A DNA stretch of 64,000 bases from Bifidobacterium catulorum (GCF_003129925.1 NZ_QFFN01000001.1:124001-188000); one strand, 5' to 3'. Shown: positions 18,041 to 27,670, numbered from the stretch's first letter. Numbers and translations are program-made. Notes: generated by a model not told the origin, from the letters alone.

Positions 18041-19006
18041 TCAGAATCCCAGACGATCGAGCTTCTTGGGATCGGACTGCCATTCGCGGGCCACCTTGAC
18101 GTGCATGTCGAGTTTGGCCTTGGCCCCCACGATTCGGTTGACGGGCGTGCGAAGCTTCTTCTTCACCCGCACCAGATGCTCGGCCTTGCGACCGATGATG
18201 ATCGGTTTCTGCGAATCACGTTCCACATAGACCGACACCAGAACCTGCACCTTGGGTCTGGGTTCCTCCGGATTCCCCTCGGACGGCTCATCGTCCGGGC
18301 GGATGATATCGTCGACCACGACGGCGAGCGAATGCGGGAGCTCGTCGTCGAGCTCTTCGAGGAACGCGCCCCGGATGAGTTCCGCGATGGCCTCTTCGGG
18401 CCTTTCCTCGCTGATCTGGTCCTCCGGATACATCTGAGGGCCTTCCGGCATGACGTCGATGAACATCCGGCGGACCTCGTCAAGATTGTCGTGTTTCAGC
18501 GCGGACACGGGAACGATGTCGGTGAAGCCGGCGAATTCGTTGATTTCGATGAGCTTGTCGACGAGCTGCGAACGGCTGAGCTCGTCGATCTTGGTGACCA
18601 CTGCGATGAGGGGAACCTTCCACGTGAAGGCGCCGTCGTCCCCCTTCGTGGCGAACTGGCTGCGAAGACGGCTGAGGATGCGTCTGTCGCCCGGGCCGAT
18701 CTCCTGATCGGCCGGAAGAAGGAAGGCGATGGCGTCCACTTCGGACAACGACTCGTCGACGATGTCGTTCAGACGCTGTCCAAGCAGCGTACGGGGCCGA
18801 TGGATGCCGGGGGTGTCGACCAGTACGATCTGCGCATGGTCGGTGGTGAGCACGCCTCGGATGGCCTTTCGCGTCGTCTCCGGACGCGACGACGTGATGG
18901 CGACGTGTGAGCCGATCAACGCGTTGATCAATGTCGATTTGCCGACGTTGGGCCGTCCGACGACGGCGATGAACCCGGATCTGTAGGCGTCTTGAGCATC
19001 TTGCAT
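18041..19006 (-). CDS. era: Era GTPase, 30S ribosome assembly
   Basis: A 321-residue Era: GTPase motifs G1 (GRPNVGKST), G3 (DTPGIH) and G4 (TKID), then a C-terminal KH RNA-binding domain (KVQVLVSVYVERDSQKPIIIG, landmark split by length) that binds the 3' end of 16S rRNA. I chose the ATG at 19006 (MQDAQDAYRSGFIAVVG); the open frame upstream is antisense-like sequence from the corC-like gene. A 12-16-residue insert (PDDEPSEGNPEEPRP) interrupts the KH domain. Last gene of the hinT-phoH-ybeY-corC-era run. Confidence 0.95.
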   Translation of the reverse strand: MQDAQDAYRSGFIAVVGRPNVGKSTLINALIGSHVAITSSRPETTRKAIRGVLTTDHAQIVLVDTPGIHRPRTLLGQRLNDIVDESLSEVDAIAFLLPADQEIGPGDRRILSRLRSQFATKGDDGAFTWKVPLIAVVTKIDELSRSQLVDKLIEINEFAGFTDIVPVSALKHDNLDEVRRMFIDVMPEGPQMYPEDQISEERPEEAIAELIRGAFLEELDDELPHSLAVVVDDIIRPDDEPSEGNPEEPRPKVQVLVSVYVERDSQKPIIIGRKAEHLVRVKKKLRTPVNRIVGAKAKLDMHVKVAREWQSDPKKLDRLGF

Positions 19007-19046
19007 AACACACCACTGTACCGTGAGGGCTGGCGAAATCGGACGC

Positions 19047-20408
19047 CTAGTCGTCGGTGGACGCGTCGGGCAGTCCCCCGTCGTCGACGGACGATTCGAG
19101 TTCCACGAGGATGGTGGAGACCTTCTTGCGGCGGCCCGCCGAATCCACGGCGGTGAGACGCAGTCCGTGGGTGACGGCGTGGGACCCGACCAGGGGGACC
19201 TTGCCCAGCACCTTGGTGAGCAGCCCGTAGACGGTGTCGACGTCATCCTCGTCGAGGCTGATCTCGAATATCTCCTCCACATCGGCGATGGACGAACGAG
19301 CGGGGAACCTCCACTTGCCCGGCGCCACCTCCTCGGGCTCGGCCTTCTGGGTCCGGTCGTGCTCGTCCTCCAGCTCGCCCACTATCTGTTCGATGGTGTC
19401 TTCGATGGTGACGAGGCCGGCGATGCCGCCGTATTCGTCCACGACGATGGCCACATGCTGGCGCTGGCGCTGCATCTGATGGAACAGGTCGTCGACCGGC
19501 TTCGATTCCGGCACCAGCAGCGGGTCGCGCTTGATCGAGGACACCGGCCGGTCGGCGGCGGCGGGGTTGAAGGCGACGGCGCGCACCGCGTCCTTGAGAT
19601 AGGCGATGCCCACAAGGTCGTCGACGGAGTCCCCGATGATGGGCACCCGGGAGAAACCCGAGCGGGAGAACATCTTCAGTACGCTGCCGAGGGGCTCGTC
19701 CTTGCCGATGCAGATCATGTCGGTTCTTGGCACCATGATCTCGCGGGTCAGCGTTTCGGACAGCATCAGCACATTGCGCAGCATCTCGGAGATCTCGGGA
19801 TCGAAGTCGTCGGTCTCGACCAGACGGTCGATCATCGCGCGACGCTGTTCCAGGTGGATCTTATCCAGCTCCTCGTCGTCGGAAAGCTCGGTCTTCCCCG
19901 ATCGGGAGGAGCTGATGCCCTTGACCTTCGCGAACGGCGTCAGAGCCACGGCGACGGATATCGAGCGGGAATGCTTGAGCATGATCTGGATGGGCATGGA
20001 AGCCCTCGTGCTGCGGGGTCGCACAAGGATCGACACCACGCCGACGATGAGGGCGAACGTGATGCCGCACAGCAGCGTCACCCAGATGGGTGCTCCGAGC
20101 GCGTCCGAGATGCATGCGACGAGCACGCCGTCGAGGATGTTGCACACGATGCGGAAGAACGCGCACGACCCGGATGTGGCGAAACGGTCGGAGACGAGCC
20201 GCTGCACGCGGTGGATGCGGTCGAGCTGCTTCATCTTGGTGAACTGGCTCTCGTCGCCCGTCTGCACTTCAAGGATCAGATTGTTGAGACTGGAACGGGT
20301 GACCCGGGTGATGGCCCCCTCGGTCGAGGCCATAACCAGTGAGAGCCACACCAGCAGCAGTGCGACGGCCGCCATCGCGACGATTATCGGGATGAGTCTC
20401 TCGTTCAT
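19047..20408 (-). CDS. CNNM/CorC-type hemolysin family membrane protein with CBS domains
   Basis: A 453-residue protein with an N-terminal DUF21/CNNM transmembrane domain (three to four hydrophobic segments within residues 5-140), a pair of CBS domains (about 215-340, with [16 protein letters not shown] and [20 protein letters not shown]) and a C-terminal CorC/HlyC transporter-associated domain. Relatives are implicated in magnesium or cobalt efflux; transport is not shown here. Its ATG overlaps the ybeY stop by four bases (ATGA). Confidence 0.9.
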   Translation of the reverse strand: MNERLIPIIVAMAAVALLLVWLSLVMASTEGAITRVTRSSLNNLILEVQTGDESQFTKMKQLDRIHRVQRLVSDRFATSGSCAFFRIVCNILDGVLVACISDALGAPIWVTLLCGITFALIVGVVSILVRPRSTRASMPIQIMLKHSRSISVAVALTPFAKVKGISSSRSGKTELSDDEELDKIHLEQRRAMIDRLVETDDFDPEISEMLRNVLMLSETLTREIMVPRTDMICIGKDEPLGSVLKMFSRSGFSRVPIIGDSVDDLVGIAYLKDAVRAVAFNPAAADRPVSSIKRDPLLVPESKPVDDLFHQMQRQRQHVAIVVDEYGGIAGLVTIEDTIEQIVGELEDEHDRTQKAEPEEVAPGKWRFPARSSIADVEEIFEISLDEDDVDTVYGLLTKVLGKVPLVGSHAVTHGLRLTAVDSAGRRKKVSTILVELESSVDDGGLPDASTDD

Positions 20409-20947
20409 GACCGGTCGCCGTCCCCACGGTGTTCGGCCTCGTACCGGGCCAGCAGGTCCGGCGCGCCTTCCGGCAGTCGCACATCGTCGAGGATTCCGGG
20501 CCGCAATGCCAGGAAGGTCAGCAGGAGCTGGCGCTGCAGGCCGAACATCTGGCGTTCCTCCGCCGGCGTGGTGTGATCGTATCCGAGTAGATGCAGGATG
20601 CCGTGGATGGTGAGCAGCATCATCTCCTGGATGGTGGAGTGGCCTGCGGCGCGGGCCTGTTCGGCGGCCACGTACGGGCAGATGACGATGTCTCCCAACA
20701 CGCCTTCCGGCACGGTCTTGCCGTTGCCGGGGCGCAGCTCGTCCATCGGGAAGCTCATGACGTCGGTGGGGCCGTCAAGGTTCATCCAGCGTTCATGCAG
20801 GCGGGCCATGGACGCCGGATCGTTGAACAGCACCGTCAGGTCGGACTGCGTGCTGACCCTCATCTGGTCGAGGACCCAGACCCCGAGGTCGGAGAAGGTC
20901 TTCGGTTCGATGGTCCACGGGGTTTCGTTGGTCACTTCGACGCTCAT
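20405..20947 (-). CDS. ybeY: YbeY endoribonuclease
   Basis: A 180-residue zinc endoribonuclease for 16S rRNA 3'-end maturation and ribosome quality control. The three-histidine zinc signature is intact ([11 protein letters not shown]), and [10 protein letters not shown] with [10 protein letters not shown] are further family landmarks. A long, partly charged C-terminal tail ([16 protein letters not shown]...) extends past the core. It overlaps phoH upstream and the corC-like gene downstream by four bases each, the usual phoH-ybeY-corC-era order. Confidence 0.96.
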   Translation of the reverse strand: MSVEVTNETPWTIEPKTFSDLGVWVLDQMRVSTQSDLTVLFNDPASMARLHERWMNLDGPTDVMSFPMDELRPGNGKTVPEGVLGDIVICPYVAAEQARAAGHSTIQEMMLLTIHGILHLLGYDHTTPAEERQMFGLQRQLLLTFLALRPGILDDVRLPEGAPDLLARYEAEHRGDGDRS

Positions 20948-22074
20948 GCGCGTTCATCCTCCTGATGACGGTGTCCGTCCGACGGTCCGCGGTGCCGGCG
21001 GTCCGCATGTTCCTTGCGCAGTTCATCATAGCGTCCGTACGCCTCGACGATGCGGCCAACGAGCTCATGACGCACCACGTCGGTCGCCCTAAGATGGACG
21101 AACGCGATGTCGTCGATGCCGTCGAGCACGCGCTCGATGGTGGCGAGTCCGGATCTGGGCACGGTCAGGTCCACTTGGGTGATGTCGCCGGTGATAATCA
21201 TGCGCGTGTTGAAGCCAAGACGGGTGAGGAACATCTTCATCTGCTGTTCGGTGGTGTTCTGGGCCTCGTCGAGAATCACGTAGGCGTCGTTGAGCGTACG
21301 CCCGCGCATATAGGCGAGCGGGGCCACCTCGATGGTGCCGTCCCCGAGATAACGGTGTAGCTGGTCGGCACCCAGCATATCGGACAACGCGTCGTACAGG
21401 GGGCGCAGATACGGGTCCACCTTCTCGCTCAGCGTTCCGGGGAGGAATCCGAGGTTCTCGCCCGCCTCCACCGCCGGTCTGGTGAGGATGATCTTGCGCA
21501 CGCGTCCGTCCTCGAAGGCCCGTACCGCCTTGGCCACCGCCAGATAGGTCTTTCCGGTGCCCGCGGGGCCGATCGCGAACGTGATCGTGTGTTTTTCGAT
21601 GGCGTTGACGTAGTCGATCTGGCCGGCCGTCTTCGGACGCACCGGCACGCCGAGCGCGAAGGTTATGACCCCGGGGATGTGCACGCGCTTGCGTTCGTCC
21701 TTGGCCGGGACGACGTCCTTCCTCGGGGAGGATGCCGGACGCCCGGCGGGCCTTCTCCCTGCGGCATGCTCCCGGATCCGGCTCTGCCACCCCTCCCGGG
21801 AATGGGACGTGCTCAGCAGCCTGCGCACGGTGTCCGCATCCATCGGCGCCGTGTATGCGGCCTGGATGATCGTGTCGATGATCTCCTCCGCCTCGTTGGC
21901 CTGCGCCTCCGTCTGCCGTGAACGCGACATGACCGCCACCCGGTTGCCGCGGACGATGATCGTCAGTTCGGGGAAAGCCCTCTCCACCTCGCGTATCACC
22001 TGATCGGCCGGTCCGAGGACCGTCACGGGATTGAGTTCCGAGGGGATGGTGATGGTACGTGTTGTTGTGGCCAC
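20944..22074 (-). CDS. phoH: PhoH-like ATPase
   Basis: A 376-residue PhoH-family ATPase, associated with RNA metabolism alongside YbeY. The N-terminal region ([23 protein letters not shown]) is KH-like; Walker A is [11 protein letters not shown] and Walker B is VILDEAQN. I favour the GTG at 22074 ([12 protein letters not shown]) since homology starts there. There is no good ribosome-binding site close to it, and the frame is open to 22146, so the start could be earlier. An acidic-basic linker ([16 protein letters not shown]) separates the two domains. Confidence 0.92.
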   Translation of the reverse strand: MATTTRTITIPSELNPVTVLGPADQVIREVERAFPELTIIVRGNRVAVMSRSRQTEAQANEAEEIIDTIIQAAYTAPMDADTVRRLLSTSHSREGWQSRIREHAAGRRPAGRPASSPRKDVVPAKDERKRVHIPGVITFALGVPVRPKTAGQIDYVNAIEKHTITFAIGPAGTGKTYLAVAKAVRAFEDGRVRKIILTRPAVEAGENLGFLPGTLSEKVDPYLRPLYDALSDMLGADQLHRYLGDGTIEVAPLAYMRGRTLNDAYVILDEAQNTTEQQMKMFLTRLGFNTRMIITGDITQVDLTVPRSGLATIERVLDGIDDIAFVHLRATDVVRHELVGRIVEAYGRYDELRKEHADRRHRGPSDGHRHQEDERA

Positions 22075-22160
22075 GTTAGATTGTTTTCTCTTTCCGTTCG
22101 ATTGCAGGAAACACGTCGGTTCTGTCGGCGGCCGGACGTCGTCCACCGGCCGCGTCCGCG

Positions 22161-22499
22161 CTACTCGTCAAGCACCTCGCCGGTGAGCACGTGGGCGTGC
22201 ACGTGGAAGACCGTCTGCCCCGCGTCCTTGCCGGTGTTGAACACAAGACGGTACTCGCCGTGGAACGCTTCGTCGGCGATGGACTGGGCCACCTGGACCA
22301 TGTGCGCGAGCTGCCCGGCATCCTCCTTGGCGAGGGCGGCGACGTTCGGATGATGCTTCTTCGGAACGACGAGCACATGCACCTTCGCCTTGGGATTGAT
22401 GTCCTTGAATGCATAGGTGGTGTCGTCCTCGTACACCTTCTCGCTGGGGATCTCCCCGGCGATGATCCTGCAGAACAGGCAGTCGTTGTCCTTGCTCAT
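22161..22499 (-). CDS. hinT: HIT family hydrolase (HinT-like)
   Basis: A 112-residue histidine-triad protein that hydrolyses nucleoside phosphoramidates. The N terminus [20 protein letters not shown] and the triad HVHAHV (catalytic histidines) near the C terminus are complete, and the size matches HINT. AAGGAG precedes the ATG with good spacing. It sits 86 bases before phoH and probably leads that operon. Confidence 0.94.
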   Translation of the reverse strand: MSKDNDCLFCRIIAGEIPSEKVYEDDTTYAFKDINPKAKVHVLVVPKKHHPNVAALAKEDAGQLAHMVQVAQSIADEAFHGEYRLVFNTGKDAGQTVFHVHAHVLTGEVLDE

Positions 22500-22616
22500 G
22501 GAGCCGCTCCTTGTATGATGTGGATTACGTTTTCATGCTATTGCGCACTTGGGATAATCCCCGACATCACCACGCGCTTAGAGAACACGGTTCACCCAAC
22601 GTTCATTCCGACTGTC

Positions 22617-23426
22617 CTACGCGAACCGCCCGAGAACTCGCGACAGCAACGCCAGGGCCACCGGCCCGGCACTCGACGCCCGCATGATGTTGCCGCCGAG
22701 AACCACCGCGCTGGCGCCGGCCTCGACGAACGATGAGACCTCCTCCTCGCTTATGCCGCCTTCAGGCCCCACGACCACACTGATCGTCCGCGGCCTGCCG
22801 TCGTCGAGGCAACGCTCCGAGATGTCGCGGACCCTGTCTTCGATGGAGTCCCACGTATCGGTCGCGTCCTGATGCAGCACGATGACCATATCGCCGTGCA
22901 CGCCGGAGCGCAGGCACATCTCCACGATATTGCGGCTGGTCGCCTTGGACTCCAGCTCCGGAGCCCATGTGCGCCGGGACTGTTCGGTGGCCGCGTTGAG
23001 GATCTGCCTCCATTTGCCGGCGGCCTTGGCCTCTTTATTGCCCTTCCATTGCACGATGGAGCGGTTGGCCTGCCACGGCATGACCAGATCCACGCCCACC
23101 TCGGTGGCGGTTTCGATGGCCTGCTCGTCGCGGCCTGATTTGGCGAGGGCCTGTATCAGGCGCAGACGCGTCACCGGAGCGGGATCGCGGCCCACCTCCT
23201 CGACCATGACCTGGCGGCTGGCGGGGTCGCGCACCGTGGCGAGGACACGCAGGCCGCGCCCGTCGGAAAGATAGAGCCTCTCCCCCGGCCCCAGGCGCAT
23301 CGCCTTGAATGCATGACGCGCGACATACTCCGGTACGGTGATCACCCATCCGTCATGCAGCCGTTCGTCGCTGTTGACCGGGGTCTCGTCCTTGCTGGGG
23401 TCGATGAGGAAAAGCGGAAAAGTCAT
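22617..23426 (-). CDS. rsmE: 16S rRNA m3U1498 methyltransferase RsmE
   Basis: A 269-residue SPOUT methyltransferase that methylates U1498 in 16S rRNA. An N-terminal PUA-like domain (HAFKAMRLGPGERLYLSDG) is followed by the trefoil-knot domain with the conserved VGPEGGISEEE and the final LGGNIMRASSAGPVALALL. The segment ALAKSGRDEQAIETATEVGV is also typical. No Shine-Dalgarno precedes the ATG, so a leaderless transcript is possible. A gap of 117 bases separates it from hinT. Confidence 0.95.
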   Translation of the reverse strand: MTFPLFLIDPSKDETPVNSDERLHDGWVITVPEYVARHAFKAMRLGPGERLYLSDGRGLRVLATVRDPASRQVMVEEVGRDPAPVTRLRLIQALAKSGRDEQAIETATEVGVDLVMPWQANRSIVQWKGNKEAKAAGKWRQILNAATEQSRRTWAPELESKATSRNIVEMCLRSGVHGDMVIVLHQDATDTWDSIEDRVRDISERCLDDGRPRTISVVVGPEGGISEEEVSSFVEAGASAVVLGGNIMRASSAGPVALALLSRVLGRFA

Positions 23427-23464
23427 GGCTCAAACGTACACGACACGCCGGATATTGTTCTGAT

Positions 23465-23495
23465 TTGACAGACACCCCTGCTGTGATGCTATAGT
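23465..23495 (+). promoter_or_regulatory. Promoter of tRNA-Leu copy 1
   Basis: TTGACA and TATAGT lie 19 bases apart, the latter preceded by TGC, and the -10 ends 27 bases before the tRNA. The spacing is longer than ideal. Confidence 0.7.
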
Positions 23496-23522
23496 TCCAT
23501 CTCGTTGCCAAACACGGCACCT

Positions 23523-23610
23523 GTCCGGGTGGCGGAATGGTAGACGCGCTAGCTTGAGGTGCTAGTGGTTATTTTATACAACCGTGCGGGTTCAAGTCCC
23601 GCTCCGGACA
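23523..23610 (+). tRNA. tRNA-Leu(GAG), copy 1
   Basis: An 88-base class II tRNA: acceptor GTCCGGG/CTCCGGAC (one G-U pair), anticodon arm CTAGC-TTGAGGT-GCTAG giving GAG, a long variable arm (TGGTTATTTTATACAACCG) and a normal T arm. The discriminator A is followed by CAG rather than CCA. Confidence 0.96.
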
Positions 23611-23616
23611 CAGACG

Positions 23617-23643
23617 AACCCCTTGGAATCCAAGGGGTTTTCT
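23617..23643 (+). terminator. Terminator of tRNA-Leu copy 1
   Basis: AACCCCTTGG-AAT-CCAAGGGGTT followed by TTCTTG: a strong ten-pair stem with a U-rich tail directly behind the tRNA. Confidence 0.9.
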
Positions 23644-23772
23644 TGTATTCACCGACTCTTTCATACGACGGACCAGAGCCGGGGCACAGGCGGGTATGGG
23701 TCATATCCCACAGGCCGCACCGCGGTCCGCGACACCTCCCCGTCGTCACGACACGCCGGATATTGTTCTGAT

Positions 23773-23803
23773 TTGACAGATACCCCTGCTGTGATGCTAT
23801 AGT
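23773..23803 (+). promoter_or_regulatory. Promoter of tRNA-Leu copy 2
   Basis: Same TTGACA and TATAGT hexamers as in copy 1, with the single repeat mismatch in the spacer. Confidence 0.7.
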
Positions 23804-23830
23804 TCCATCTCGTTGCCAAACACGGCACCT

Positions 23831-23918
23831 GTCCGGGTGGCGGAATGGTAGACGCGCTAGCTTGAGGTGCTAGTGGTTATTTTATACAACCGTGCGGGTT
23901 CAAGTCCCGCTCCGGACA
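23831..23918 (+). tRNA. tRNA-Leu(GAG), copy 2
   Basis: Identical to copy 1 over its 88 bases, including the variable arm. Both copies look functional. Confidence 0.96.
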
Positions 23919-23924
23919 CAGACG

Positions 23925-23951
23925 AACCCCTTGGAATCCAAGGGGTTTTCT
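23925..23951 (+). terminator. Terminator of tRNA-Leu copy 2
   Basis: The same ten-pair stem and U-rich tail as in copy 1; it also insulates the methyltransferase gene downstream. Confidence 0.9.
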
Positions 23952-23998
23952 TGTATTCACCGACAATCCGAGCCACCGACAATCCAAGGAACGCCGAC

Positions 23999-24862
23999 AT
24001 GCGACTGGAACATATCGAATCCATCGACGACGAACGTCTGAAATCCTTCACCCATCTGACGGAGCCACAGCTGCGCAACCGGCTGGAGCCGTCCATGGGC
24101 ATGTTCATCGCCGAATCCCCCAAGGTCATCGATCGGGCCCTGGCGGCGAACGTGGAACCGGTGTCGTTCCTCGTCGAGGAACCATGGCTCGACGGCATGT
24201 CCAAGGAATTCGATTTCGTCGACGACCGCTGGGGCAAGGACGTCCCCGTCTACATCGCCACCCCCGAGGAGCTGAAGAAGATCACCGGATACCGTCTGCA
24301 TCGCGGCGCCCTGGCGACGATGAGACGATGGACGCTTCCCTCCGTCGAGGACATCTGCCGCGGCGCCTCGCGTGTGGCGGTCATGGAGAACATCGTGGAC
24401 CCGACCAACATCGGCGCGCTCATGCGGTCCGCCGCGGCATTGGACGTGGACGCCGTCCTCGTCACGCCGTCGTGCGGGGACCCGCTGTACCGTCGCGCCG
24501 CACGCGTGTCCATGGGAACCGTGTTCCAGGTGCCGTGGACACGCATCGGCGGAGACGACCGCCGTTACTGGCCGTGGAAGGGCATGGACGAACTCCACGC
24601 ATGCGGACTGACCACGGCAGCGCTCGCCCTGAGCGACGATTCCATCGGGCTGGATGATCTGGTCGAACGGCTCAACACGCCCGACACGCCAGAGCACATC
24701 GACCGGCTCGCCATGATCTTCGGCACCGAAGGCGACGGACTGAGCCGGCATACCATCGCCAAGGCCGACCTGACCGTGAAGATCCCGATGAGCAACGGCG
24801 TGGACAGTCTCAATGTAGCGGCGTCAAGCGCCGTGACCTTCTGGGCGACACGACGACGATGA
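23999..24862 (+). CDS. TrmH/SpoU family RNA 2'-O-methyltransferase
   Basis: A 287-residue SPOUT RNA methyltransferase. The three family motifs are present: NIVDPTNIGALMRSAAAL, IFGTEGDGLS and IPMSNGVDSLNVAASSAV. The N-terminal part (RNRLEPSMGMFIAESPKVI) resembles the substrate-binding region that precedes the knot in rRNA or tRNA 2'-O-methyltransferases. The target base is not determined. I chose the ATG at 23999 because AAGGA lies eight bases before it; the open frame extends back through the tRNA, which is not coding. Confidence 0.9.
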   Translation: MRLEHIESIDDERLKSFTHLTEPQLRNRLEPSMGMFIAESPKVIDRALAANVEPVSFLVEEPWLDGMSKEFDFVDDRWGKDVPVYIATPEELKKITGYRLHRGALATMRRWTLPSVEDICRGASRVAVMENIVDPTNIGALMRSAAALDVDAVLVTPSCGDPLYRRAARVSMGTVFQVPWTRIGGDDRRYWPWKGMDELHACGLTTAALALSDDSIGLDDLVERLNTPDTPEHIDRLAMIFGTEGDGLSRHTIAKADLTVKIPMSNGVDSLNVAASSAVTFWATRRR

Positions 24863-24991
24863 CGAACGCGGGCGTGAACGGGACGGCCACGGAATGCTAA
24901 CACGGGATGGCCACCACGCTACCCCATGGCAAACGATTGATAAAAAAGCGAATATCGGACGACACCTGCCCCCAACATCATGGTTTTTGTG

Positions 24992-25009
24992 ACAATATAG
25001 AGTTATTGT
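24992..25009. promoter_or_regulatory. A/T-rich dyad upstream of glgC
   Basis: ACAATA and TATTGT flank six bases (TAGAGT) about 37 bases before the glgC start, in the only clearly A/T-rich part of this gap. It could be an operator overlapping the promoter; no regulator is known. Confidence 0.3.
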
Positions 25010-25045
25010 TTCACTCACCGACGAGTAAAAAGGCAGGGGATACCC

Positions 25046-26290
25046 ATGAAGAGAAGCCCGAAAGTACTCTCGATCGTTCTGGCTGGCGGCGAAGGCACAC
25101 GCCTGATGCCGCTCACCCGTGACAGGGCGAAGCCGGCGGTCCCGTTCGGAGGCGTGTTCCGTCTCATCGACTTTCCGCTGAGCAATCTGGTAAATTCGGA
25201 TTTCCAGCACATCATCGTATTGACGCAGTACAAGTCGCATTCGCTTGACCGCCACATCTCGCAGGTCTGGCGATTCTCCTCGCTTCTGGGCAACTACGTA
25301 TCCCCCGTGCCGGCACAGCAGCGTCTCGGCAAGCACTGGTACCTCGGTTCCGCCGACGCGATCTACCAGACGATCAACATCATCGAGGACGTCAAGCCCG
25401 ACATCGTCGTGATCGTCGGCGCCGACCATGTGTACCGCATGGACTTCCAGCAGATGGTGCAGTCGCACATCGACTCCGGCGCAGAGTTCACGGTGGCCGG
25501 CATCCGCCAGCCGATCAGCCAGTCCAACCAGTTCGGCGTCATCAACACCGATCCAAACCACCCCGGCGTGATCACGCATTTCGAGGAGAAGCCGGCCACC
25601 ACCACCGGACTGCCCGACGACCCTTCGATGATGCTCGCCTCCATGGGCAACTACGTGGCCAACACGGACGCCCTGTTCGACGCGCTGCGCAAGGATGAGA
25701 AGGCCAAGGACACCAAGCACGACATGGGCGGCGACATCGCCCCGTACTTCGCCTCCCGAGGAGAGGCCGGCGTCTACGACTTCACCACCAACGACATCCC
25801 CGGATCCACGGAGAAGGACCACGCCTACTGGCGTGACGTCGGTACGATCAAGCAGTTCTATGATGCGCACATGGACCTCATCGCCTATGTGCCGGAATTC
25901 AACCTGTACAACACCGAATGGCCGATCTACACCTATTCCGGCTCGCTGCCGCCCGCCAAGTTCGTGCATGCCGGCCGTGACCGCCTCGGACACGCCACCG
26001 ACTCGATCGTCTCCCCCGGCGTCATCGTATCCGGCGGCGAGGTGCATCATTCGGTCATCTCCCCGAATGTGCGCATCCACTCGTGGTCGCAGATCGTCGA
26101 TTCGATTCTGTTCAACAACGTCGTCATCAACCGCCGCGCACGCGTATACAAGGCGATTCTCGACAAGAACGTCGTGCTCACCGAGAACGCGACCGTCGGC
26201 ATCGACACCGAGCGTGACCTCGAACGTGGCTTCACGGTGACGGCCGAAGGCATCACCGTCGTGCCGAAGGGCACCATCGTCACGGACTGA
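25046..26290 (+). CDS. glgC: Glucose-1-phosphate adenylyltransferase
   Basis: A 414-residue ADP-glucose pyrophosphorylase, the committed step of bacterial glycogen synthesis. The nucleotide-binding start [22 protein letters not shown] is complete (landmark shortened to [20 protein letters not shown]), followed by [23 protein letters not shown], the sugar-phosphate-binding EEKP segment and a C-terminal left-handed beta-helix ([18 protein letters not shown]). AGGGGA precedes the ATG. It is monocistronic, flanked by a hairpin; other glycogen genes are not in this window. Confidence 0.96.
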   Translation: MKRSPKVLSIVLAGGEGTRLMPLTRDRAKPAVPFGGVFRLIDFPLSNLVNSDFQHIIVLTQYKSHSLDRHISQVWRFSSLLGNYVSPVPAQQRLGKHWYLGSADAIYQTINIIEDVKPDIVVIVGADHVYRMDFQQMVQSHIDSGAEFTVAGIRQPISQSNQFGVINTDPNHPGVITHFEEKPATTTGLPDDPSMMLASMGNYVANTDALFDALRKDEKAKDTKHDMGGDIAPYFASRGEAGVYDFTTNDIPGSTEKDHAYWRDVGTIKQFYDAHMDLIAYVPEFNLYNTEWPIYTYSGSLPPAKFVHAGRDRLGHATDSIVSPGVIVSGGEVHHSVISPNVRIHSWSQIVDSILFNNVVINRRARVYKAILDKNVVLTENATVGIDTERDLERGFTVTAEGITVVPKGTIVTD

Positions 26291-26335
26291 TCATCCTCGA
26301 TTGATGGTCAGACCGTCGGTCGATGCATCCGATAT

Positions 26336-26376
26336 GAATCAGGCTCCCTCCCCTGCCGGGGATGGGAGCCTGATTC
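26336..26376. terminator. Bidirectional terminator between glgC and the DUF59 gene
   Basis: GAATCAGGCTCCC pairs with its complement, with a further TCCCC/GGGGA extension to a TGCC loop. The gene ends on both sides face it. Confidence 0.85.
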
Positions 26377-26433
26377 GTTGGTATTGATGTGTCACGCACT
26401 GCCCACGATTACGCGGGCGCACGCGTGGCGGGT

Positions 26434-27027
26434 CTACGCGCCGTAGGTGGGCAGATTGTCGAAGTTGAAGCCGAGGGCGGCGAGCTGGGCCTGTCCCTCC
26501 GGCGTGATCTTCTCGATGCTCCACGGCGGGGTCCACGTCCAGTCGATGCGGAACTCCTCGACCAGCCCGGCGAGCACGCTGGCGGTCTCGTCCTCGATGA
26601 GATCGGTGAGCGGACATGCCGGCGTGGTAAGCGTCATCGTGATGATGGCGCGGCCGAGCTCATCGATCTCGATGCCGTAGACAAGGCCGAGGTCCACCAC
26701 GTCTATGCCGAGTTCGGGGTCGATGACCTGATGCAGGGCCTCCTGCACGTCGCGCGCGGTGGCGCGGCCGATGTCGTCGATGGCCTTCAGGGGGATGTCC
26801 GGCTCTCCGTCGGAATCCGGGCAGCCGCATGAGCCATGGTCGTTGCCACAGCCGCAGGCATCTGCCGACTGCTTGTCGCTGCCGGTGCCGGTATTGTTCC
26901 TGCCGATGGAACCTGCGAGATTCGGGTTCATCATGACCTTCTTGGCGTCCTCCTCGTTGCCGAGGGCTCGCTGTACGGACTGATAGACCGAATCCTGTGG
27001 TTCGGGCACAAGATTGTCGTCTGCCAT
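26434..27027 (-). CDS. DUF59/MIP18-type iron-sulfur assembly protein with Cys-rich N terminus
   Basis: A 197-residue protein whose C-terminal 100 residues are a DUF59 (SufT/PaaD-like) domain: DVQEALHQVIDPELGIDVVDLGLVYG and LTTPACPLTDLIEDE, each a family landmark, with the conserved cysteine in TPACP. The N-terminal half is unusual: cysteines at 58, 60, 67 and 69 form a CxC-x6-CxC cluster (ACGCGNDHGSCGCPDS). A strong AAGGAGG precedes the ATG at 27027. It closes the SUF operon, where such proteins help deliver clusters; the exact role is inferred. Confidence 0.88.
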   Translation of the reverse strand: MADDNLVPEPQDSVYQSVQRALGNEEDAKKVMMNPNLAGSIGRNNTGTGSDKQSADACGCGNDHGSCGCPDSDGEPDIPLKAIDDIGRATARDVQEALHQVIDPELGIDVVDLGLVYGIEIDELGRAIITMTLTTPACPLTDLIEDETASVLAGLVEEFRIDWTWTPPWSIEKITPEGQAQLAALGFNFDNLPTYGA

Positions 27028-27073
27028 GTACGCCTCCTTCGTCGAAAATCTATGAGTATACAGGTTCGTCGTG

Positions 27074-27670
27074 CTATGCCTGCTTGCCGTCTGCATCGCC
27101 GGTCATATGGGCCAACGCCTGCGCCATGGAGTCCTTCAGGCCCTCCCATCCCAGTAAAGCACACTTGATGCGCATGGGGTATCGTGAAACGCCCTGGAAC
27201 ACTACGGCGTCGCCGAGTGATTCCTCCAGTCGTTCGTCGTTGAGGCCGTTGCCTCGCGATTCCATGAGCCTGTGGAACGTGTGGAACAGCTCCATGGCCT
27301 CGTCCACGGTCTTGCCGTCGACGAGATCGACCATGATGGACAGGCTCGCCTGCGAGATGGAGCAGCCTTGGCCGTCCCATACCAATTGTTCGATGTGCTG
27401 CGGCCTGCCGTCGCTGCCATCGGAGATTTCGACGCGGACGGTGACTTCGTCTCCGCAGGTGGGATTGAACTGGTGCGACTGGGCCGGCACACAGTATTCG
27501 TGGCTGGCCTGCAACGTGCTTTCCCCGGTGCTGAGACTGTCGATGCCTATGGTGTTCGCAGCCTCAGCGGAGGCGAACCGGACTTTGCCATGGGGATTCT
27601 TCGAAGCCTCCAGGATGACTTCCTGGTACATCTGCTCAAGTTCTTCGGAGCTCATTCCGTAATCTGCCAT
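27074..27670 (-). CDS. sufU: SufU, sulfur-relay/Fe-S assembly protein
   Basis: A 198-residue SufU-type protein, the zinc-dependent sulfur acceptor that activates SufS. The three ligand cysteines and the aspartate are present: NPTCGDEV, WDGQGCSISQAS and MRIKCALLGW. The insertion between the first and second cysteines typical of SufU rather than IscU can be seen. AGAGG precedes the ATG. It follows sufS across a palindromic spacer of 110 bases. Confidence 0.94.
   Translation of the reverse strand: MADYGMSSEELEQMYQEVILEASKNPHGKVRFASAEAANTIGIDSLSTGESTLQASHEYCVPAQSHQFNPTCGDEVTVRVEISDGSDGRPQHIEQLVWDGQGCSISQASLSIMVDLVDGKTVDEAMELFHTFHRLMESRGNGLNDERLEESLGDAVVFQGVSRYPMRIKCALLGWEGLKDSMAQALAHMTGDADGKQA

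Larger units (their letters stand above)
23439..23656 (+). repeat. 218-bp direct repeat, copy 1 (promoter + tRNA-Leu + terminator)
   Basis: The sequence recurs at 23747-23964 with one visible mismatch (GACAGAC versus GACAGAT, just after the -35 hexamer). Each copy carries a complete expression unit: promoter, tRNA-Leu(GAG) and terminator. The 90 bases between the copies are not repeated. Confidence 0.95.
23747..23964 (+). repeat. 218-bp direct repeat, copy 2
   Basis: The second copy of the tRNA-Leu unit, offset by 308 bases from the first. The downstream boundary is CACCGAC, after which the sequences diverge and the methyltransferase gene begins. Confidence 0.95.

Noticed and set aside
23523-23918. 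tRNA-Leu pair as attachment sites of an integrated element
   Set aside because: Only 90 bases lie between the repeats, there is no integrase, and each copy has its own promoter and terminator; a segmental duplication is simpler.
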